DNA of 64,000 nt from an uncultured Trichococcus sp. (GCF_963663645.1 NZ_OY760503.1:496001-560000), one strand, 5' to 3'. Numbered from the stretch's first letter, positions 52,673 through 62,725 are shown. The notes: generated by a model not told the origin, from the letters alone. A program made the numbers and translations.

Positions 52673-52710
52673 AAAAAAGGAAGAACCTCGTTTCGAGATT
52701 CTTCCTTTTT
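52673..52710 (-). terminator. Intrinsic terminator of walRK-yycHI
   Basis: AAAAAAGGAAGAA / TTCTTCCTTTTT with an inner CTCG/CGAG stem; 30 bp past the yycI stop. Confidence 0.92.
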
Positions 52711-52739
52711 GTGTGTGGGTTCATAAAACCATTTACGCT

Positions 52740-53651
52740 TCAATCAAGTTCGTTTCCTGCTTCCGAAGAGTCCTCTTCCACCAGCAACAAAGCGCTGTTG
52801 GTGGCTGTCTTCGCCTTGATTTGCGCTTCGGCTGCCGGAAGCGTAACAGTAGGCGTCGTGATGATGCTGCCTGTCAAGGCATCCACCCGTCTTATTTCCA
52901 CAAGCGAGTTTGCTATTTCGATCTCGATGTACCACATCGGGCTGTAGATATCCATATCCGACAGACTCAGCGTGCGGTAATACGTCAGTTGCACTTTCCG
53001 TACGGTGGAATTCGCCGGAATCTGATTGTTGAGGTACAGCGCTTCAACCGCACGCTTCTGCGAAATCACGCTCCTGCTGTTGCCTTGCACTTCTGCCGCA
53101 CCCGCAAAAGTCTGTTCATAGGAAATGACTTCATAATCGGGATTCAAGTTGAAAGTGATGCTGCCCGTACTGTCGCCGATGGGAATGGTGTTCGCGACTT
53201 GGGCATACACAAGCTGTCTCCTGAGCGGCAAATACGTAAGGAAGGAATATTCTGATCCGTAGAGGATGTTGCCTTTCACTATAAAATCAGTGATCGGCGT
53301 TCTGTCCACAAGCTCCGAATCTGCCGCATCAACTTCAAGCGGAATCGGCTCGGACAAGGTGCTGAACAACACCCCATCCTCAAAGACAGTCGTCTGATTC
53401 ATTAACTTTGACTGATCCGCCTCCAACGTGGCCCCTTTGTCCGTCTTCAGCAACGGGATCTTCTCCTGATCGGTCGATAACGTCGGAAAGCTGATGTCAT
53501 CCGACTTCATTGCCTCTTCGATGTTCAGCGTGGTGCTCTCGCTACCGAAGCTCAATGTCGTGGCGTTTTTTTCCAACAGCACGCTGAGCAGATAGACGTT
53601 CAAGGCTGCGAAAGTGAGGATAAAAATGATTTTGATGCGTCTAAAATCCAC
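52740..53651 (-). CDS. yycI: WalRK regulatory protein YycI (WalI)
   Basis: About 303 residues from GTG at 53651, chosen because family members begin MDF.RI and GGGGG lies 6-7 bases upstream; GTG 53660 is the longer option. One N-terminal membrane helix (IKIIFILTFAALNVYLLSVL) and an external YycI domain (SLSDMDIYSPMWYIEIEIAN, near 220-240). With YycH it binds the membrane part of WalK and restrains or activates it, depending on species. It overlaps the yycH stop by about 10 bp. Confidence 0.92.
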   Translation of the reverse strand: MDFRRIKIIFILTFAALNVYLLSVLLEKNATTLSFGSESTTLNIEEAMKSDDISFPTLSTDQEKIPLLKTDKGATLEADQSKLMNQTTVFEDGVLFSTLSEPIPLEVDAADSELVDRTPITDFIVKGNILYGSEYSFLTYLPLRRQLVYAQVANTIPIGDSTGSITFNLNPDYEVISYEQTFAGAAEVQGNSRSVISQKRAVEALYLNNQIPANSTVRKVQLTYYRTLSLSDMDIYSPMWYIEIEIANSLVEIRRVDALTGSIITTPTVTLPAAEAQIKAKTATNSALLLVEEDSSEAGNELD

Positions 53652-54963
53652 TCTCGTCACCCCCCGTTTCCGTTGCGCCGATCAAACGGTCCAACGACTT
53701 CCAGACGCCGTCGATCTGAATGAACCATTTCGGCGTCAAATTGACGAGACGGTTGGACTCTTCACTGAATGTCCAATCATAGCCCAAAGCGATCATCTGA
53801 ACTTCCTGGCTGTTGTATCCACCCGCATCCAGTGCCGCCAAAAGGTCTTTTCCGCTCAACAGGGTGACATCCTCTCCGCGATCCGTCAACGGCGTCTGGA
53901 TGACTTGCGTCAGGAATTGCAGTTCCGTCATGGATGATCCGGACATGTGGATCCGCGTCAGTCCATAATCGACTTCCCCGAATATCGGATAGCCGTTCAC
54001 ATATCTGCGGTAGTAGACGTTATCCGTCCCCTCATCAAACCCATAGAAATAAAAAGGATTCGTCCAATTGTCCAGCATCTTGATTTCATGGAAACTATCG
54101 CGGATCAGGCGATAATCAGGCACGTTCTCGGCATCGAGGATGTTCCGGTAATAGCTCAACAGCCCTGTTTCCTTATGGATGCTCAATTCGGAAATGTTAT
54201 CACTGTAACTCACGAATTCATCATTCCCGTTGTCCTTCAGGTCGGTCGTATCATCGAAGAGCAGATCGATGAAGTAGCTGTTCGAAGGCTTTTCCACCAG
54301 ATAGACCAACTTTTGGACCGTGATTTCCTCTGTCGGAAGGTAGGAGATGGCTGATTCGGATTCATACGATTCCACTTCCATGTACGCATCCTTTTGTCCT
54401 TCGTAAAAGTCCACCAACGGCTGCAGCACATTTACCGGCCGCGCTGCGGTGAACACTTGCTTCGTCTCGTCATTCAACAGGTAGACGGGATCTTCCTCCT
54501 TCGAATTGAAGATGATCCGATCGATCCTGTCATTAAGGTAGTCCTGCTGGAGATTCGTGAAATAACGCGAAAGCAACTCCAGCGGAACCGCCTCGGCAAA
54601 ACGGATCTCCAGTTGGGTAGGCGCCAGAATAAGCGCATTATATTCCTCCTGCGGGTAGGTGGAGACACCCTCGATTCCGTCAAGGACGCTCTCCCCGAAC
54701 AGGTCATTCACGCTTTGCATGATTTCCGGATTTTGCGTCAAGTAGATGCGCTTATCCGTATGTACGATCATCCTTATCGGTGCAAAGACATCCTCTATTT
54801 TTTTCGTGTTGGTCAGATTTGCGGAGACGGATGTCGTCGAATTCTGGCCTGAACCGAACGTGCTCGGAGTGGAGAGGATCCTTACCGTCAGGAACAGGCT
54901 GATTGCGACCAATGTGTATAACAATGCGCTCAGCACCGGTGATTCTTTTTGTCTCATCCCCAT
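53641..54963 (-). CDS. yycH: WalRK regulatory protein YycH (WalH)
   Basis: 440 residues. N-terminal membrane helix at about 10-27 (LSALLYTLVAISLFLTVRIL) followed by a three-domain extracytoplasmic YycH fold (FAPIRMIVHTDKRIYLTQNP; GLLSYYRNILDAENVPDYRL). Overlaps walK by 10 bp; ATG 54963 or 54957 both fit AGGAGG. Forms a complex with YycI and WalK at the division site. Family length and gene order match other Lactobacillales. Confidence 0.93.
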   Translation of the reverse strand: MGMRQKESPVLSALLYTLVAISLFLTVRILSTPSTFGSGQNSTTSVSANLTNTKKIEDVFAPIRMIVHTDKRIYLTQNPEIMQSVNDLFGESVLDGIEGVSTYPQEEYNALILAPTQLEIRFAEAVPLELLSRYFTNLQQDYLNDRIDRIIFNSKEEDPVYLLNDETKQVFTAARPVNVLQPLVDFYEGQKDAYMEVESYESESAISYLPTEEITVQKLVYLVEKPSNSYFIDLLFDDTTDLKDNGNDEFVSYSDNISELSIHKETGLLSYYRNILDAENVPDYRLIRDSFHEIKMLDNWTNPFYFYGFDEGTDNVYYRRYVNGYPIFGEVDYGLTRIHMSGSSMTELQFLTQVIQTPLTDRGEDVTLLSGKDLLAALDAGGYNSQEVQMIALGYDWTFSEESNRLVNLTPKWFIQIDGVWKSLDRLIGATETGGDESGF

Positions 54964-56801
54964 TCATCCTCCTCGTCCATCGGAATGTAAGGCAGGGAAA
55001 TAAAGAAAGTCGACCCTTTATTTTCCACACTGGTTACCCAGATTTTTCCGCCATGCAACTGGACAACCTCTTTGGAAATGGCCAATCCAAGTCCGGTGCC
55101 GCCCATCGAACGGGCGCGCGCCTTGTCCACCCGATAAAATCGGTCAAAGACATGGCCGATATCCTTGCGCGGAATGCCCAAGCCTTCGTCCGTGATGCTG
55201 ATGACGACACTGTTGTGCGTCTCCATCAGTCTGCAGGTGATTTTCCCGCCGTCCGGAGAATATTTGATGGCATTGTTCATGATATTGTCGATCACCTGGA
55301 TAAATTTATCCTGATCGATTTCGACCCACAACGTCCGTTGCGTAAAGTCCCGTTCGATCTTATATTTTTTATTGCGGTACTGTTCCGATTTCAATACCAT
55401 TTCGAAGCGATCGATGATATGCGCGACCAGCTCATTGATGCTGACGAACTCCAGGTTCAGATCCTGTTTGCCTTGGTCCATCCGGGAAAGATTCAGCAAA
55501 TCGGTGATCATCCGGATCATCCGATCGGTCTCGGTGGAAATGACCTTCAGAAATTCCGGGGCGATTTCTTTATCTTCCCAAGCGCCGTCGATCAGCGATT
55601 CCGTGTAACTTTTCACGCTCGTCAACGGCGTCCGCAATTCATGGGATACATTGGAAACGAAGCTGCGGCGTTCCTGTTCGACTTTTTCCTGCTCCGTGAT
55701 GTCGGAAAGCACGCAAACCAATCCGCTGATGAAGCCGGATTCCCTCTGGATGACGGAAAACTCCCCGCGCAGAATCGTATCCTGATCTTCTGTCGGGATA
55801 TTCAGGATCAACTCGTCCTGCGTCTCCAACAATTGGCGGAAAGTGAATTTCTCCCCTAGCTTCAGCACTTTCATGATCGATTGCCCGATCGCTTTGTCTT
55901 GTGAAATCGAGAGCAGATCCATCGCCCGGCTGTTGATGATGATGATTTTGCCGCGCCGGTCTGTGGCCAACACGCCATCCGTCATGTGCCGCAGGACGCT
56001 GTCCAACCTTTGGCGCTCCGATTCCGTCGTTTCCTGGGCATCCTTGACTTTGTAGGACAGATCATTGATGGTCTCAGCCAATTCGCCCAATTCGTCCGCC
56101 CCATAGACCGTCACCTTCCCGGAATAGTCCCCATCGGCAATGTTCGCCGTCTGTCGGCGCATCTCGGAAATGGGTCGCGTGATGCCGCGCGAGATGATCA
56201 CAGCCAAAACAACCGTGATGATGATCGCCACTACCGAAGCATTCAGAAAGATGCTCACCGTCTGGCTCATCTGCGCATAGACCGATTCGATGTTCGATTC
56301 CATCACCAACACACCGATAAGTGTACCCGTATTGTCCGTCGAATAGATCGGACTGATGTTCTTCAGCACGCGGCTATTCGTGTCTTCCTTCACATATTGG
56401 TATGAGGAGGGTGCATCCAGAAGAATGACTTGTTGGACATCCCGATCGGTTGACTTCGTTCCGATCAAAGACTGTAACGTTTGGTCATTGATTCCGAGAA
56501 TATAACCCTGCTCATCCAAGACTTGCGTTTCCAGGATATTGGCGCCCGTAAAATCGCTGAGGATAGTCTGTACAGACGTCTCCAGCTTTTCCGCATCATC
56601 ATCCATCAGGATCGGCTGCAACGTTTTTTCCAGAAAGCCCGCATTCAGGCTCATCTGGCTATCGAAGTTGCTGATCATTTTCGTTTCCAGTTCACGGATA
56701 AAATAAGCCCCGATCAGTTGCAGGGATACCAACAGAAGGAAAATGAACAGCATCGGTATCTTGAAATGAATGGAGTGAACCAAACGTATCTTTTTGTTCA
56801 T
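54954..56801 (-). CDS. walK: Cell-wall sensor histidine kinase WalK
   Basis: 615 residues. Two membrane helices (about 15-35 and 182-204) flank an extracellular PAS-like domain; then HAMP (about 205-258, RGITRPISEMRRQ), a PAS domain (264-370, DGVLATDRRGKIIIINS), HisKA with His387 (VSNVSHELRTPLTSV) and HATPase (NIMNNAIKYSPDGG, DEGLGIPRKDIGHVFDRFYR, GGTGLGLAI). Essential kinase controlling autolysins and wall turnover. ATG 6 bp after walR stop. Confidence 0.96.
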   Translation of the reverse strand: MNKKIRLVHSIHFKIPMLFIFLLLVSLQLIGAYFIRELETKMISNFDSQMSLNAGFLEKTLQPILMDDDAEKLETSVQTILSDFTGANILETQVLDEQGYILGINDQTLQSLIGTKSTDRDVQQVILLDAPSSYQYVKEDTNSRVLKNISPIYSTDNTGTLIGVLVMESNIESVYAQMSQTVSIFLNASVVAIIITVVLAVIISRGITRPISEMRRQTANIADGDYSGKVTVYGADELGELAETINDLSYKVKDAQETTESERQRLDSVLRHMTDGVLATDRRGKIIIINSRAMDLLSISQDKAIGQSIMKVLKLGEKFTFRQLLETQDELILNIPTEDQDTILRGEFSVIQRESGFISGLVCVLSDITEQEKVEQERRSFVSNVSHELRTPLTSVKSYTESLIDGAWEDKEIAPEFLKVISTETDRMIRMITDLLNLSRMDQGKQDLNLEFVSINELVAHIIDRFEMVLKSEQYRNKKYKIERDFTQRTLWVEIDQDKFIQVIDNIMNNAIKYSPDGGKITCRLMETHNSVVISITDEGLGIPRKDIGHVFDRFYRVDKARARSMGGTGLGLAISKEVVQLHGGKIWVTSVENKGSTFFISLPYIPMDEEDEWG

Positions 56802-56807
56802 ATATCG

Positions 56808-57515
56808 TTACTCCTGATCCGGATTCTTCAAGAAGTAGCCTACTCCTCTTCGTGTGATCAACCAAGTCGGATGGCTCGGTGTATCCTCGATTTTTTCGCG
56901 CAGTCTCCGGACCGTCACATCAACAGTGCGGACATCGCCGAAATAATCATATCCCCATACAGTCTGCAGGAGATGCTCCCGCGTCATCACTTGGCCGAGG
57001 TGCTTCGCCAAATAATGCAATAATTCGAATTCGCGGTGGGTCAACTCGATCTCCACCCCGCGCTTTGACACGATGTAGGCATCTTCGTGGATGATCAAGG
57101 ATCCGATTTTGATTTCATTCGTATCGTCTTCTTCAGGCGGTGCCGCAACCGGAGAGGCTTGTCTCCTCAAATTTGCTTTTACGCGCGCAACCAATTCCCG
57201 GTTCGAAAATGGTTTCGTGACATAGTCATCCGCACCCAATTCAAGACCAAGCACTTTGTCGATTTCAGAGTCTTTTGCCGTCAACATGATGATCGGCACA
57301 TCGCTCGTCTTGCGGATTTCCCGGCAGACTTCCAAACCGTCCATTTTTGGCAGCATCAGATCCAGCAGGATGATATCCGGGCCTACTTCCGCAAACTGCG
57401 CCAAGGCTTCTTCACCATCAAATGCAGTGAAGACATCATAACCTTCTTTGGTCAGATTGAACTTGATTATATCTGAGATTGGTTTTTCATCGTCTACCAC
57501 TAGTACCTTTTTCAT
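56808..57515 (-). CDS. walR: Response regulator WalR
   Basis: 235 residues from ATG at 57515 (AAGGAGG 7 bases upstream). Receiver domain (1-120) with Asp8/Asp9 and phospho-acceptor Asp52 ([13 protein letters not shown]), then an OmpR-type winged helix (about 135-233; [45 protein letters not shown]). Essential partner of WalK. First gene of walR-walK-yycH-yycI. Confidence 0.97.
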   Translation of the reverse strand: MKKVLVVDDEKPISDIIKFNLTKEGYDVFTAFDGEEALAQFAEVGPDIILLDLMLPKMDGLEVCREIRKTSDVPIIMLTAKDSEIDKVLGLELGADDYVTKPFSNRELVARVKANLRRQASPVAAPPEEDDTNEIKIGSLIIHEDAYIVSKRGVEIELTHREFELLHYLAKHLGQVMTREHLLQTVWGYDYFGDVRTVDVTVRRLREKIEDTPSHPTWLITRRGVGYFLKNPDQE

Positions 57516-57643
57516 CTTCAAACCTCCTTGTTTCTTGAAACTCTCTGTCCCATTCGGAACGTCTACTCTTTATTATACAATTGCAGCCGATTATGTGCAA
57601 AGCGTTCCTGAATTACCGTCCGGCAGGTTCCGGACGACTGTAC

Positions 57644-57690
57644 AAAAAAGGACGAGGCATCAATCGTTTTCCTGACTGATGGCTCATCCT
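57644..57690 (-). terminator. Intrinsic terminator of the L,D-transpeptidase gene
   Basis: Minus strand GGATGAG-CATCA pairs with TGATG-CTCGTCC, followed by TTTTTT; 36-80 bp past the stop. Confidence 0.82.
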
Positions 57691-57725
57691 CCTATTAGAC
57701 GTTAGGGCGTTCGTTCAATGACTCA

Positions 57726-59102
57726 TCAGCTGTGGATGACGACCGGAACCCCGATACCGATCATCCCATACAATTCAGCCATGACCCCAGGCGGCGTATT
57801 GACACACCCATTCGATCCGGCCGTAAGCCAATATTCGCCGCCGTAAGCAGGCTGCCAGGATGAATCGTGGATACCGATACCTGTCCAATCGACTGGCATC
57901 CAGTATTCGACAGGCGACTCGTAATCCTTTTCGGTTCTCGGATTGTAGCCTTTCAAAACGGCATCCTCTTCTTTGTTCCAGATGTAGAAGACCCCAGTCG
58001 GAGTCGGTGACAGCGGATGCCCGGAAACGATATCCGTCTCGAGCGCAACAACGCCATCTCGGTAATACCACATGTGTTGGCTTGAAAGATCCACTTCGAC
58101 ATAGGTAGTGCCGATGTCCGCGCCGTCCGCATGGTAGCCGGTGCCGTTGTAGTTCGGCGTTACCGTCACGTCCTCACCTTCCAAAACATATTCGATCAGG
58201 TTGTCCGTTTCGGCTGCGACAGCCAGCGTCCATCCGTACGTACCAGGTGGGACTTGGACCGTATCGCCGTCCGTCGCCAGGAAATCCCGCGTACGGGAGT
58301 AAGTGCTGTATGTATCGCTGAGTCCCTGCAGATAGGCTGCAACGCCATCGCGATTGACCGACACTTCGCCGTTCTCGTCTATGCCCAACCATTCAACGAT
58401 GGCTGTTTGCGGCACCGTCTCCGTCTGTCCGGAAATCGTGTATTGGATAACCGTATCCGCCAACTCATCCAATTTCTGCAGCGTTTCCGTCAAAATTGGA
58501 TCGTCCGCCGTCAATGTCGGCTGTTGATACGCCTGCATAAGATCGATTTCGGTTCCTCCGGCAATGATCGCTTCCAGCATGCTTGCCTTCAACAATTCCA
58601 GATCGACCTTGTTCCCTGCAGTTTCAGGCGCAACCTCATAGCCTTCCGTTCCTTTGACGACTGTGGCGTTCACGGGTGCCGTGCGGCTCTCGTTCTCCAA
58701 CTGCATTTCCGCCAAGATGTTCCCGAAAGCCGTTTCGTCAACGGATACGCCGCTCAGATCGGTTTCTTCCTTTTTATCTTGGAACAGCAAAAACGGCCAG
58801 TCCCAACCGTTTTGCTCCGCCTTCATCGCTTCCAATTTCTCGGTGTTGTCGATGGAAACGCCCAGATCCGCAGGTGTGAAAGCAAGGATCGTTTCTCCAT
58901 TTTCGACGATTTCGATCTGCGCTTGTGCGATTGCTGCGGTTGTCTCTTTTTTTGCTTGGGCTACGGTATCATTCGATATGTCAATGCCATCCAGCATTGT
59001 GTTCGGCAAGAATTTATCTTCATAATAACTACCTGCACCAAAGTATCCGGCTGCGATCAGTAAGAACGCTGCAGCGCCAATGATGATGGGTTTCTTTTTC
59101 AC
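57726..59102 (-). CDS. L,D-transpeptidase (YkuD) with VanW-like/PG-binding repeats
   Basis: 458 residues. Membrane anchor at about 5-23 (IIIGAAAFLLIAAGYFGAG), two peptidoglycan-binding-type domains (about 30-320; FLPNTMLDGIDISNDTVAQA at the start) and a C-terminal YkuD domain (about 330-458) with His412 (GIHDSSW) and Cys433 (GSNGCVNTP). It forms 3-3 or other D,D-independent crosslinks in peptidoglycan. GTG start at 59102 with AAGGTGGTC upstream. It lies directly after walR in reading direction order, so it may be under WalR control. Confidence 0.93.
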   Translation of the reverse strand: MKKKPIIIGAAAFLLIAAGYFGAGSYYEDKFLPNTMLDGIDISNDTVAQAKKETTAAIAQAQIEIVENGETILAFTPADLGVSIDNTEKLEAMKAEQNGWDWPFLLFQDKKEETDLSGVSVDETAFGNILAEMQLENESRTAPVNATVVKGTEGYEVAPETAGNKVDLELLKASMLEAIIAGGTEIDLMQAYQQPTLTADDPILTETLQKLDELADTVIQYTISGQTETVPQTAIVEWLGIDENGEVSVNRDGVAAYLQGLSDTYSTYSRTRDFLATDGDTVQVPPGTYGWTLAVAAETDNLIEYVLEGEDVTVTPNYNGTGYHADGADIGTTYVEVDLSSQHMWYYRDGVVALETDIVSGHPLSPTPTGVFYIWNKEEDAVLKGYNPRTEKDYESPVEYWMPVDWTGIGIHDSSWQPAYGGEYWLTAGSNGCVNTPPGVMAELYGMIGIGVPVVIHS

Positions 59103-59288
59103 TGTCAGACCACCTTCTCTTTTTGTTACAATTAAGTTACGTTTGCGTTACAAATGATTGCAACTTACTTTTTATCACTTTACCATGTTTTCTTTAAAAA
59201 GCAACCTATTTTATCTTAATTTTTTTATAATTGGCCTGCAATCAGACCCTTATCATAATACCATCGCGGAAGAAATGCAAACAGACTC

Positions 59289-59520
59289 GCTCCGTTTTCA
59301 CCAGCCCCGCAATGCTCCGGGCAGGCTGAGTTGGGTAGCACCGCAATGTTCTCCTCCGGTGAACGCAGGCTTCGCCGGAGTTTGACTACATTTTGCCTGC
59401 GTTCTCCGATAAAGACCGCTTCCTCGGAGTTGCAGCCGATTGTTACCTGTCTGCTCCGGCGGGCGGCCGCTTGCCGGAGTTGGGACCCGTTTCACTGGCT
59501 CTCCTCCGGCAACCCGGCGC
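59289..59520. repeat. Hairpin array B: CTCCGG...CCGGAG units, 50-bp period
   Basis: Stem-loops start at 59354 (CTCCGG/CCGGAG), 59404 (CTCCGA/TCGGAG) and 59454 (CTCCGG/CCGGAG), exactly 50 bp apart. A partial unit starts at 59504 and a shortened one at 59314. The A/T change in the second unit is compensated in both arms. Spacers differ. The region (461 bp, OMT end to ldt start) has no gene. Confidence 0.78.
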
Positions 59521-59530
59521 CACGCACATC

Positions 59531-59557
59531 AAAAAAGGCCACCATCGAGGCAGCCCT
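59531..59557 (-). terminator. Probable terminator of the methyltransferase gene
   Basis: Minus strand AAGGGCTGCC, TCGAT, GGTGGCCTT then TTTT; the stem has small bulges. 7 bp past the stop. Confidence 0.6.
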
Positions 59558-59563
59558 TCATTC

Positions 59564-60292
59564 CTATGCGCGATTCTGTTTTTCCGCTTCGATTTCATCC
59601 AGGATGTAGCCGAAATCAAAGTCTTCTTTCTTCACGATCAGCAACAGCCCATCGCCAAGCGGTACGAGGGAAGTTTCCAACGCCGGATGGTCCAGCACGG
59701 TATCCATCAGCTTGTTCAGGCGTCGGTGGATCTTGCGGACTCTTTTTGGGACGTCAGCTTCATCATTGAGGATGGTTCCGCCTTGGAAAACATCATCGAT
59801 GACTAGCATGCCGTCTTTCTTCAGAAGCCGGATGCAGTGGGGCAAAAATTCATAATACTTGGATTTTGCGCTGTCCATGAAAATGAAATCATACGGACCT
59901 TCCAAGGTAGGCAGGACTTCCGCCGCATCGCCTTCCAAAAGCGTCACCTTGTCCGTGATGCCCAGTTTCTCAAAATTCGCTTTTGCGTGGTTGATCATGA
60001 CTTCAAAACGATCGATGGTCGTGACGTGGCCTTCCGCTCCGACGTGCTGCGCCATCAGACTGCCTGAGAAGCCGATGGCCGCTCCGATTTCCAATATCTC
60101 TTTTGGTTTGATCTGACCCAACAGCATGTTCAGGAAAACGGCTGTTTCGTGCGGGATGATCGGCACGCCTTTTTCATTCGCTGTCTTTTCCAGTTCCCCC
60201 AGCCCTCCCGGGAAACGTTTCAGTCTGTCGCGCATAAAAGCGACCAGTTCTTTCTTTACAACGGGTCTGTCCATCATTTCGTTCAATGCCAT
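59564..60292 (-). CDS. trmR: O-methyltransferase, TrmR/YrrM-like
   Basis: 242 residues, class I SAM methyltransferase of the methyltransferase-3 family. SAM site EIGAAIGFSGSLMAQH near residue 65, acidic ribose-binding TTIDRF, metal/active region MDSAKSKYYEFLPHC and VIDDVFQGG. The relative YrrM (TrmR) of B. subtilis methylates tRNA 5-hydroxyuridine to mo5U. Catechol-type small-molecule O-methylation is the alternative. ATG follows AAGGAGAAAAAAG. Leftward, 70 bp after the CNNM gene; co-transcription possible. Confidence 0.85.
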   Translation of the reverse strand: MALNEMMDRPVVKKELVAFMRDRLKRFPGGLGELEKTANEKGVPIIPHETAVFLNMLLGQIKPKEILEIGAAIGFSGSLMAQHVGAEGHVTTIDRFEVMINHAKANFEKLGITDKVTLLEGDAAEVLPTLEGPYDFIFMDSAKSKYYEFLPHCIRLLKKDGMLVIDDVFQGGTILNDEADVPKRVRKIHRRLNKLMDTVLDHPALETSLVPLGDGLLLIVKKEDFDFGYILDEIEAEKQNRA

Positions 60293-60332
60293 ACTTTTTT
60301 CTCCTTATCACGTACTCTTTTGTTAATGGCAA

Positions 60333-60359
60333 CAAGGCTGGGAACGGATCCCAGCCTTG
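60333..60359. terminator. Hairpin between CNNM and methyltransferase genes
   Basis: CAAGGCTGGGA / TCCCAGCCTTG around ACGGA, perfect 11-bp stem. T-tract moderate on the minus strand. Confidence 0.65.
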
Positions 60360-60362
60360 CGC

Positions 60363-61697
60363 TTATTCGTCTTCAATAACCAGTTCTTGGGCGGGTTCCC
60401 TTGTGACACGGATCCCCCTGATCCGGCCGCTCTCGACCTGCGTAGTCGTCAGCAGGTACTCTCCAGTCTGAATCGTCGCATGCTCATCATCTTTCGGAAA
60501 ATAGCCGAGTTCCTCGATCATGTAGCCGGCGATCGTGTCCACTTCTTCGGAAGCGATCGCCGTCTTGAACAATTGATTGAACTTGTCCAGCGGCATGCGT
60601 CCATTGACGACGTAATGATTGTCATCGATTTTTTTCGAAAGGCGGTAAATTTCATCATATTCATCTTCAATGTCCCCTACGATTTCCTCCAAAAGGTCCT
60701 CGAGGGTGATGATCCCTTCCACGCCGCCGTATTCATCTTTGATGATGGCCATGTGCGTGTGGGTCTTGCGGAACTCGACCAAGAGATCATCGATATAAAT
60801 GGTGGAGGGGACGAACAAAGGTGCATTGACCAATTCACGGAAAGAAATCCGTTCGAAACCGACTTCCTTTGATGCCTTCAACACATTTTTCATATGCAGA
60901 ACGCCGATGACATTGTCCTTGTCTTCCTCATAGACCGGAATCCGGGAATATTGACTGTTCAGAACCAGCGCGATGTTGTACTCCAGATCATCATCCAAAT
61001 CCATCATCAAGGTGTCGGTACGCGGCACCATCAATTCGCGCGCAAGCTTCGTGTCCAACGAGAGCACACCCTGCATCATCGTGAATTCGGATGGATCGAT
61101 GACCCCTTCCCCTCGGCTCTGTGCGAGGATGGCCTTCATTTCATCACGGGTGAGCTTCTCTTCCACATTTGTGAATTCGATCGGCGTCAGCTTTTTCAGA
61201 ATGCCTGTCGAAAAAGACAAAAGCCAAACGAACGGCTTGAATAGGGTCTTGACGACAACGATCGGACCTGCAGTATGGCGCGCAATGCTTTCGGGCATCT
61301 GCAGGGCGATCTGTTTCGGGTAAAGTTCCCCAAACACGAGCGTGATGTAGGAAAGGACAACAGTGATGATAATCATCGCTATCGTTTTGCCACCGGCGAT
61401 GCTTCCCAACAACGGTTCGATATAGCCGACGAAATTGGATGAAGCCGACGCACTGCTGAAGAATCCGGCAAATGTGATGGCAACTTGGATAGTGGCCAAG
61501 AAATCATCCGGATTCTCCAAAAGACGCAAAACCTTTTGCGCTTTCTTATCGCCGTCTTTGGCAAGCTTCTCGATTTTGGAGCGGTTGATGGAAACAAATG
61601 CTAATTCGGCTGAGGCAAAATAAGCATTCAGTAAAGTCAGGGTTAGGATCAATGCTATTTTTGATAATAACGACTGGCCTTCGGGGTCTGGGTTCAT
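60363..61697 (-). CDS. CNNM/CorC-family protein (hemolysin family, DUF21-CBS)
   Basis: 444 residues. DUF21/CNNM transmembrane domain (about 1-190; [40 protein letters not shown] and [14 protein letters not shown]), a CBS pair (about 205-330; [40 protein letters not shown]) and CorC_HlyC (about 345-435). Members act in Mg2+ efflux or homeostasis; the hemolysin name is historical. ATG follows AAAAAGGAGAAAAAAATC. Confidence 0.93.
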   Translation of the reverse strand: MNPDPEGQSLLSKIALILTLTLLNAYFASAELAFVSINRSKIEKLAKDGDKKAQKVLRLLENPDDFLATIQVAITFAGFFSSASASSNFVGYIEPLLGSIAGGKTIAMIIITVVLSYITLVFGELYPKQIALQMPESIARHTAGPIVVVKTLFKPFVWLLSFSTGILKKLTPIEFTNVEEKLTRDEMKAILAQSRGEGVIDPSEFTMMQGVLSLDTKLARELMVPRTDTLMMDLDDDLEYNIALVLNSQYSRIPVYEEDKDNVIGVLHMKNVLKASKEVGFERISFRELVNAPLFVPSTIYIDDLLVEFRKTHTHMAIIKDEYGGVEGIITLEDLLEEIVGDIEDEYDEIYRLSKKIDDNHYVVNGRMPLDKFNQLFKTAIASEEVDTIAGYMIEELGYFPKDDEHATIQTGEYLLTTTQVESGRIRGIRVTREPAQELVIEDE

Positions 61698-62083
61698 ATG
61701 ATTTTTTTCTCCTTTTTAATGGTGACTCTCGCAACTGGGCCATGCCCTGAAACAAGGGTCTGTGCCGTTGCATAAAAAAATATAGATTCTGTTCAATTAT
61801 ATACTACTTAATATAGTGAACTCCACTCGAAAAATCAAGAGATTTTTCATTTGCGGGCTGAAGGAGCGATTCTGCTCTTCTTCCTTAAGCTCCCCTGCGC
61901 CGACAAATGTTCTCATCTCAATCTAATGTTTGATTGGTGCTGCCATAGCTTTGGAAGGGCTTTACAGCTTGATTTATCAAATGTTTAAGAATTTCCAACT
62001 ATGCGTTTATAACCGTTGCTTTTTTTCATTTTAATGTTATTATCACATTAAGACAACCGTGTTTTTAGGAGGACCTATACTAT
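61698..62083. other. Divergent intergenic region CNNM / CBS-ACT gene
   Basis: 386 bp. Right side has the promoter listed next. Left side shows a loose stem near 61855-61900 (GAAGGAGC...). No riboswitch recognised. Confidence 0.4.
62016..62043 (+). promoter_or_regulatory. Probable promoter of the CBS-ACT gene
   Basis: -35 TTGCTT at 62016, -10 TATTAT at 62038, spacer 16 bp; transcription would begin about 34 bp before the start codon. Confidence 0.5.
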
Positions 62084-62725
62084 ATGCTTATCCGCTCACT
62101 TGCCATCCCCAAAAGGGAGTTGACTATCGTCAAGGAGTCAGCCACGCTTCGGGATGCACTGGATATCCTCGAAGAATCCGGCTTCCGTTGCGTTCCGATT
62201 TTGGACGAAACAGAAACCATTTTCCGGGGAAACATCTACAAAATGCATATCTATCGGCATAAAGCCAACGGCGGCGACATGAACCTGCCTGTCACGCACC
62301 TGCTGAAGAATGCCACAAAATTCATTTCGATAGACAGTTCATTCTTTAAGGTGTTTTTTACAATCAAAGAGTTGCCCTACATTTCCGTTTTGAATAAGGA
62401 CATGACCTTCTACGGCATCCTGACCCATAATGCCTTGTTGAATATGCTGGCCCAATCATGGAGCATCGACGTCGGCAGCTACGTGCTGACGGTCATCGCG
62501 CCCGGCCAAAAAGGCGATCTGTACCACATCACCAAAATCATCAACCGCTACTCCTCCATCGCCAGCTGCATTTCCTTGGACATCAACCGGGAAGACGCTT
62601 TGCGCAGGGTGTTGGTCACTTTACCCGCCGGCACTCCCAAACAAGTGCTGGACTCCATCGTAAAGGCGCTGGAACGCAAAGATTTCCGCGTGACGGAAAT
62701 CGAGAACCTGCAAGTCGATTTCTGA
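62084..62725 (+). CDS. cbpA: CBS-domain, ACT-like protein, CbpA type (probable c-di-AMP binder)
   Basis: 213 residues. Two CBS motifs (about 1-60 and 75-130; TIVKESATLRDALDILEESG, FISIDSSFFKVFFTIKELPY) followed by an ACT-like domain (about 135-210; YVLTVIAPGQKGDLYHITKI). This CBS-plus-ACT layout is that of proteins named CbpA, one of the c-di-AMP receptors in Listeria and relatives. Ligand and partner are inference. AGGAGG lies 11 bases before ATG. Confidence 0.72.
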   Translation: MLIRSLAIPKRELTIVKESATLRDALDILEESGFRCVPILDETETIFRGNIYKMHIYRHKANGGDMNLPVTHLLKNATKFISIDSSFFKVFFTIKELPYISVLNKDMTFYGILTHNALLNMLAQSWSIDVGSYVLTVIAPGQKGDLYHITKIINRYSSIASCISLDINREDALRRVLVTLPAGTPKQVLDSIVKALERKDFRVTEIENLQVDF

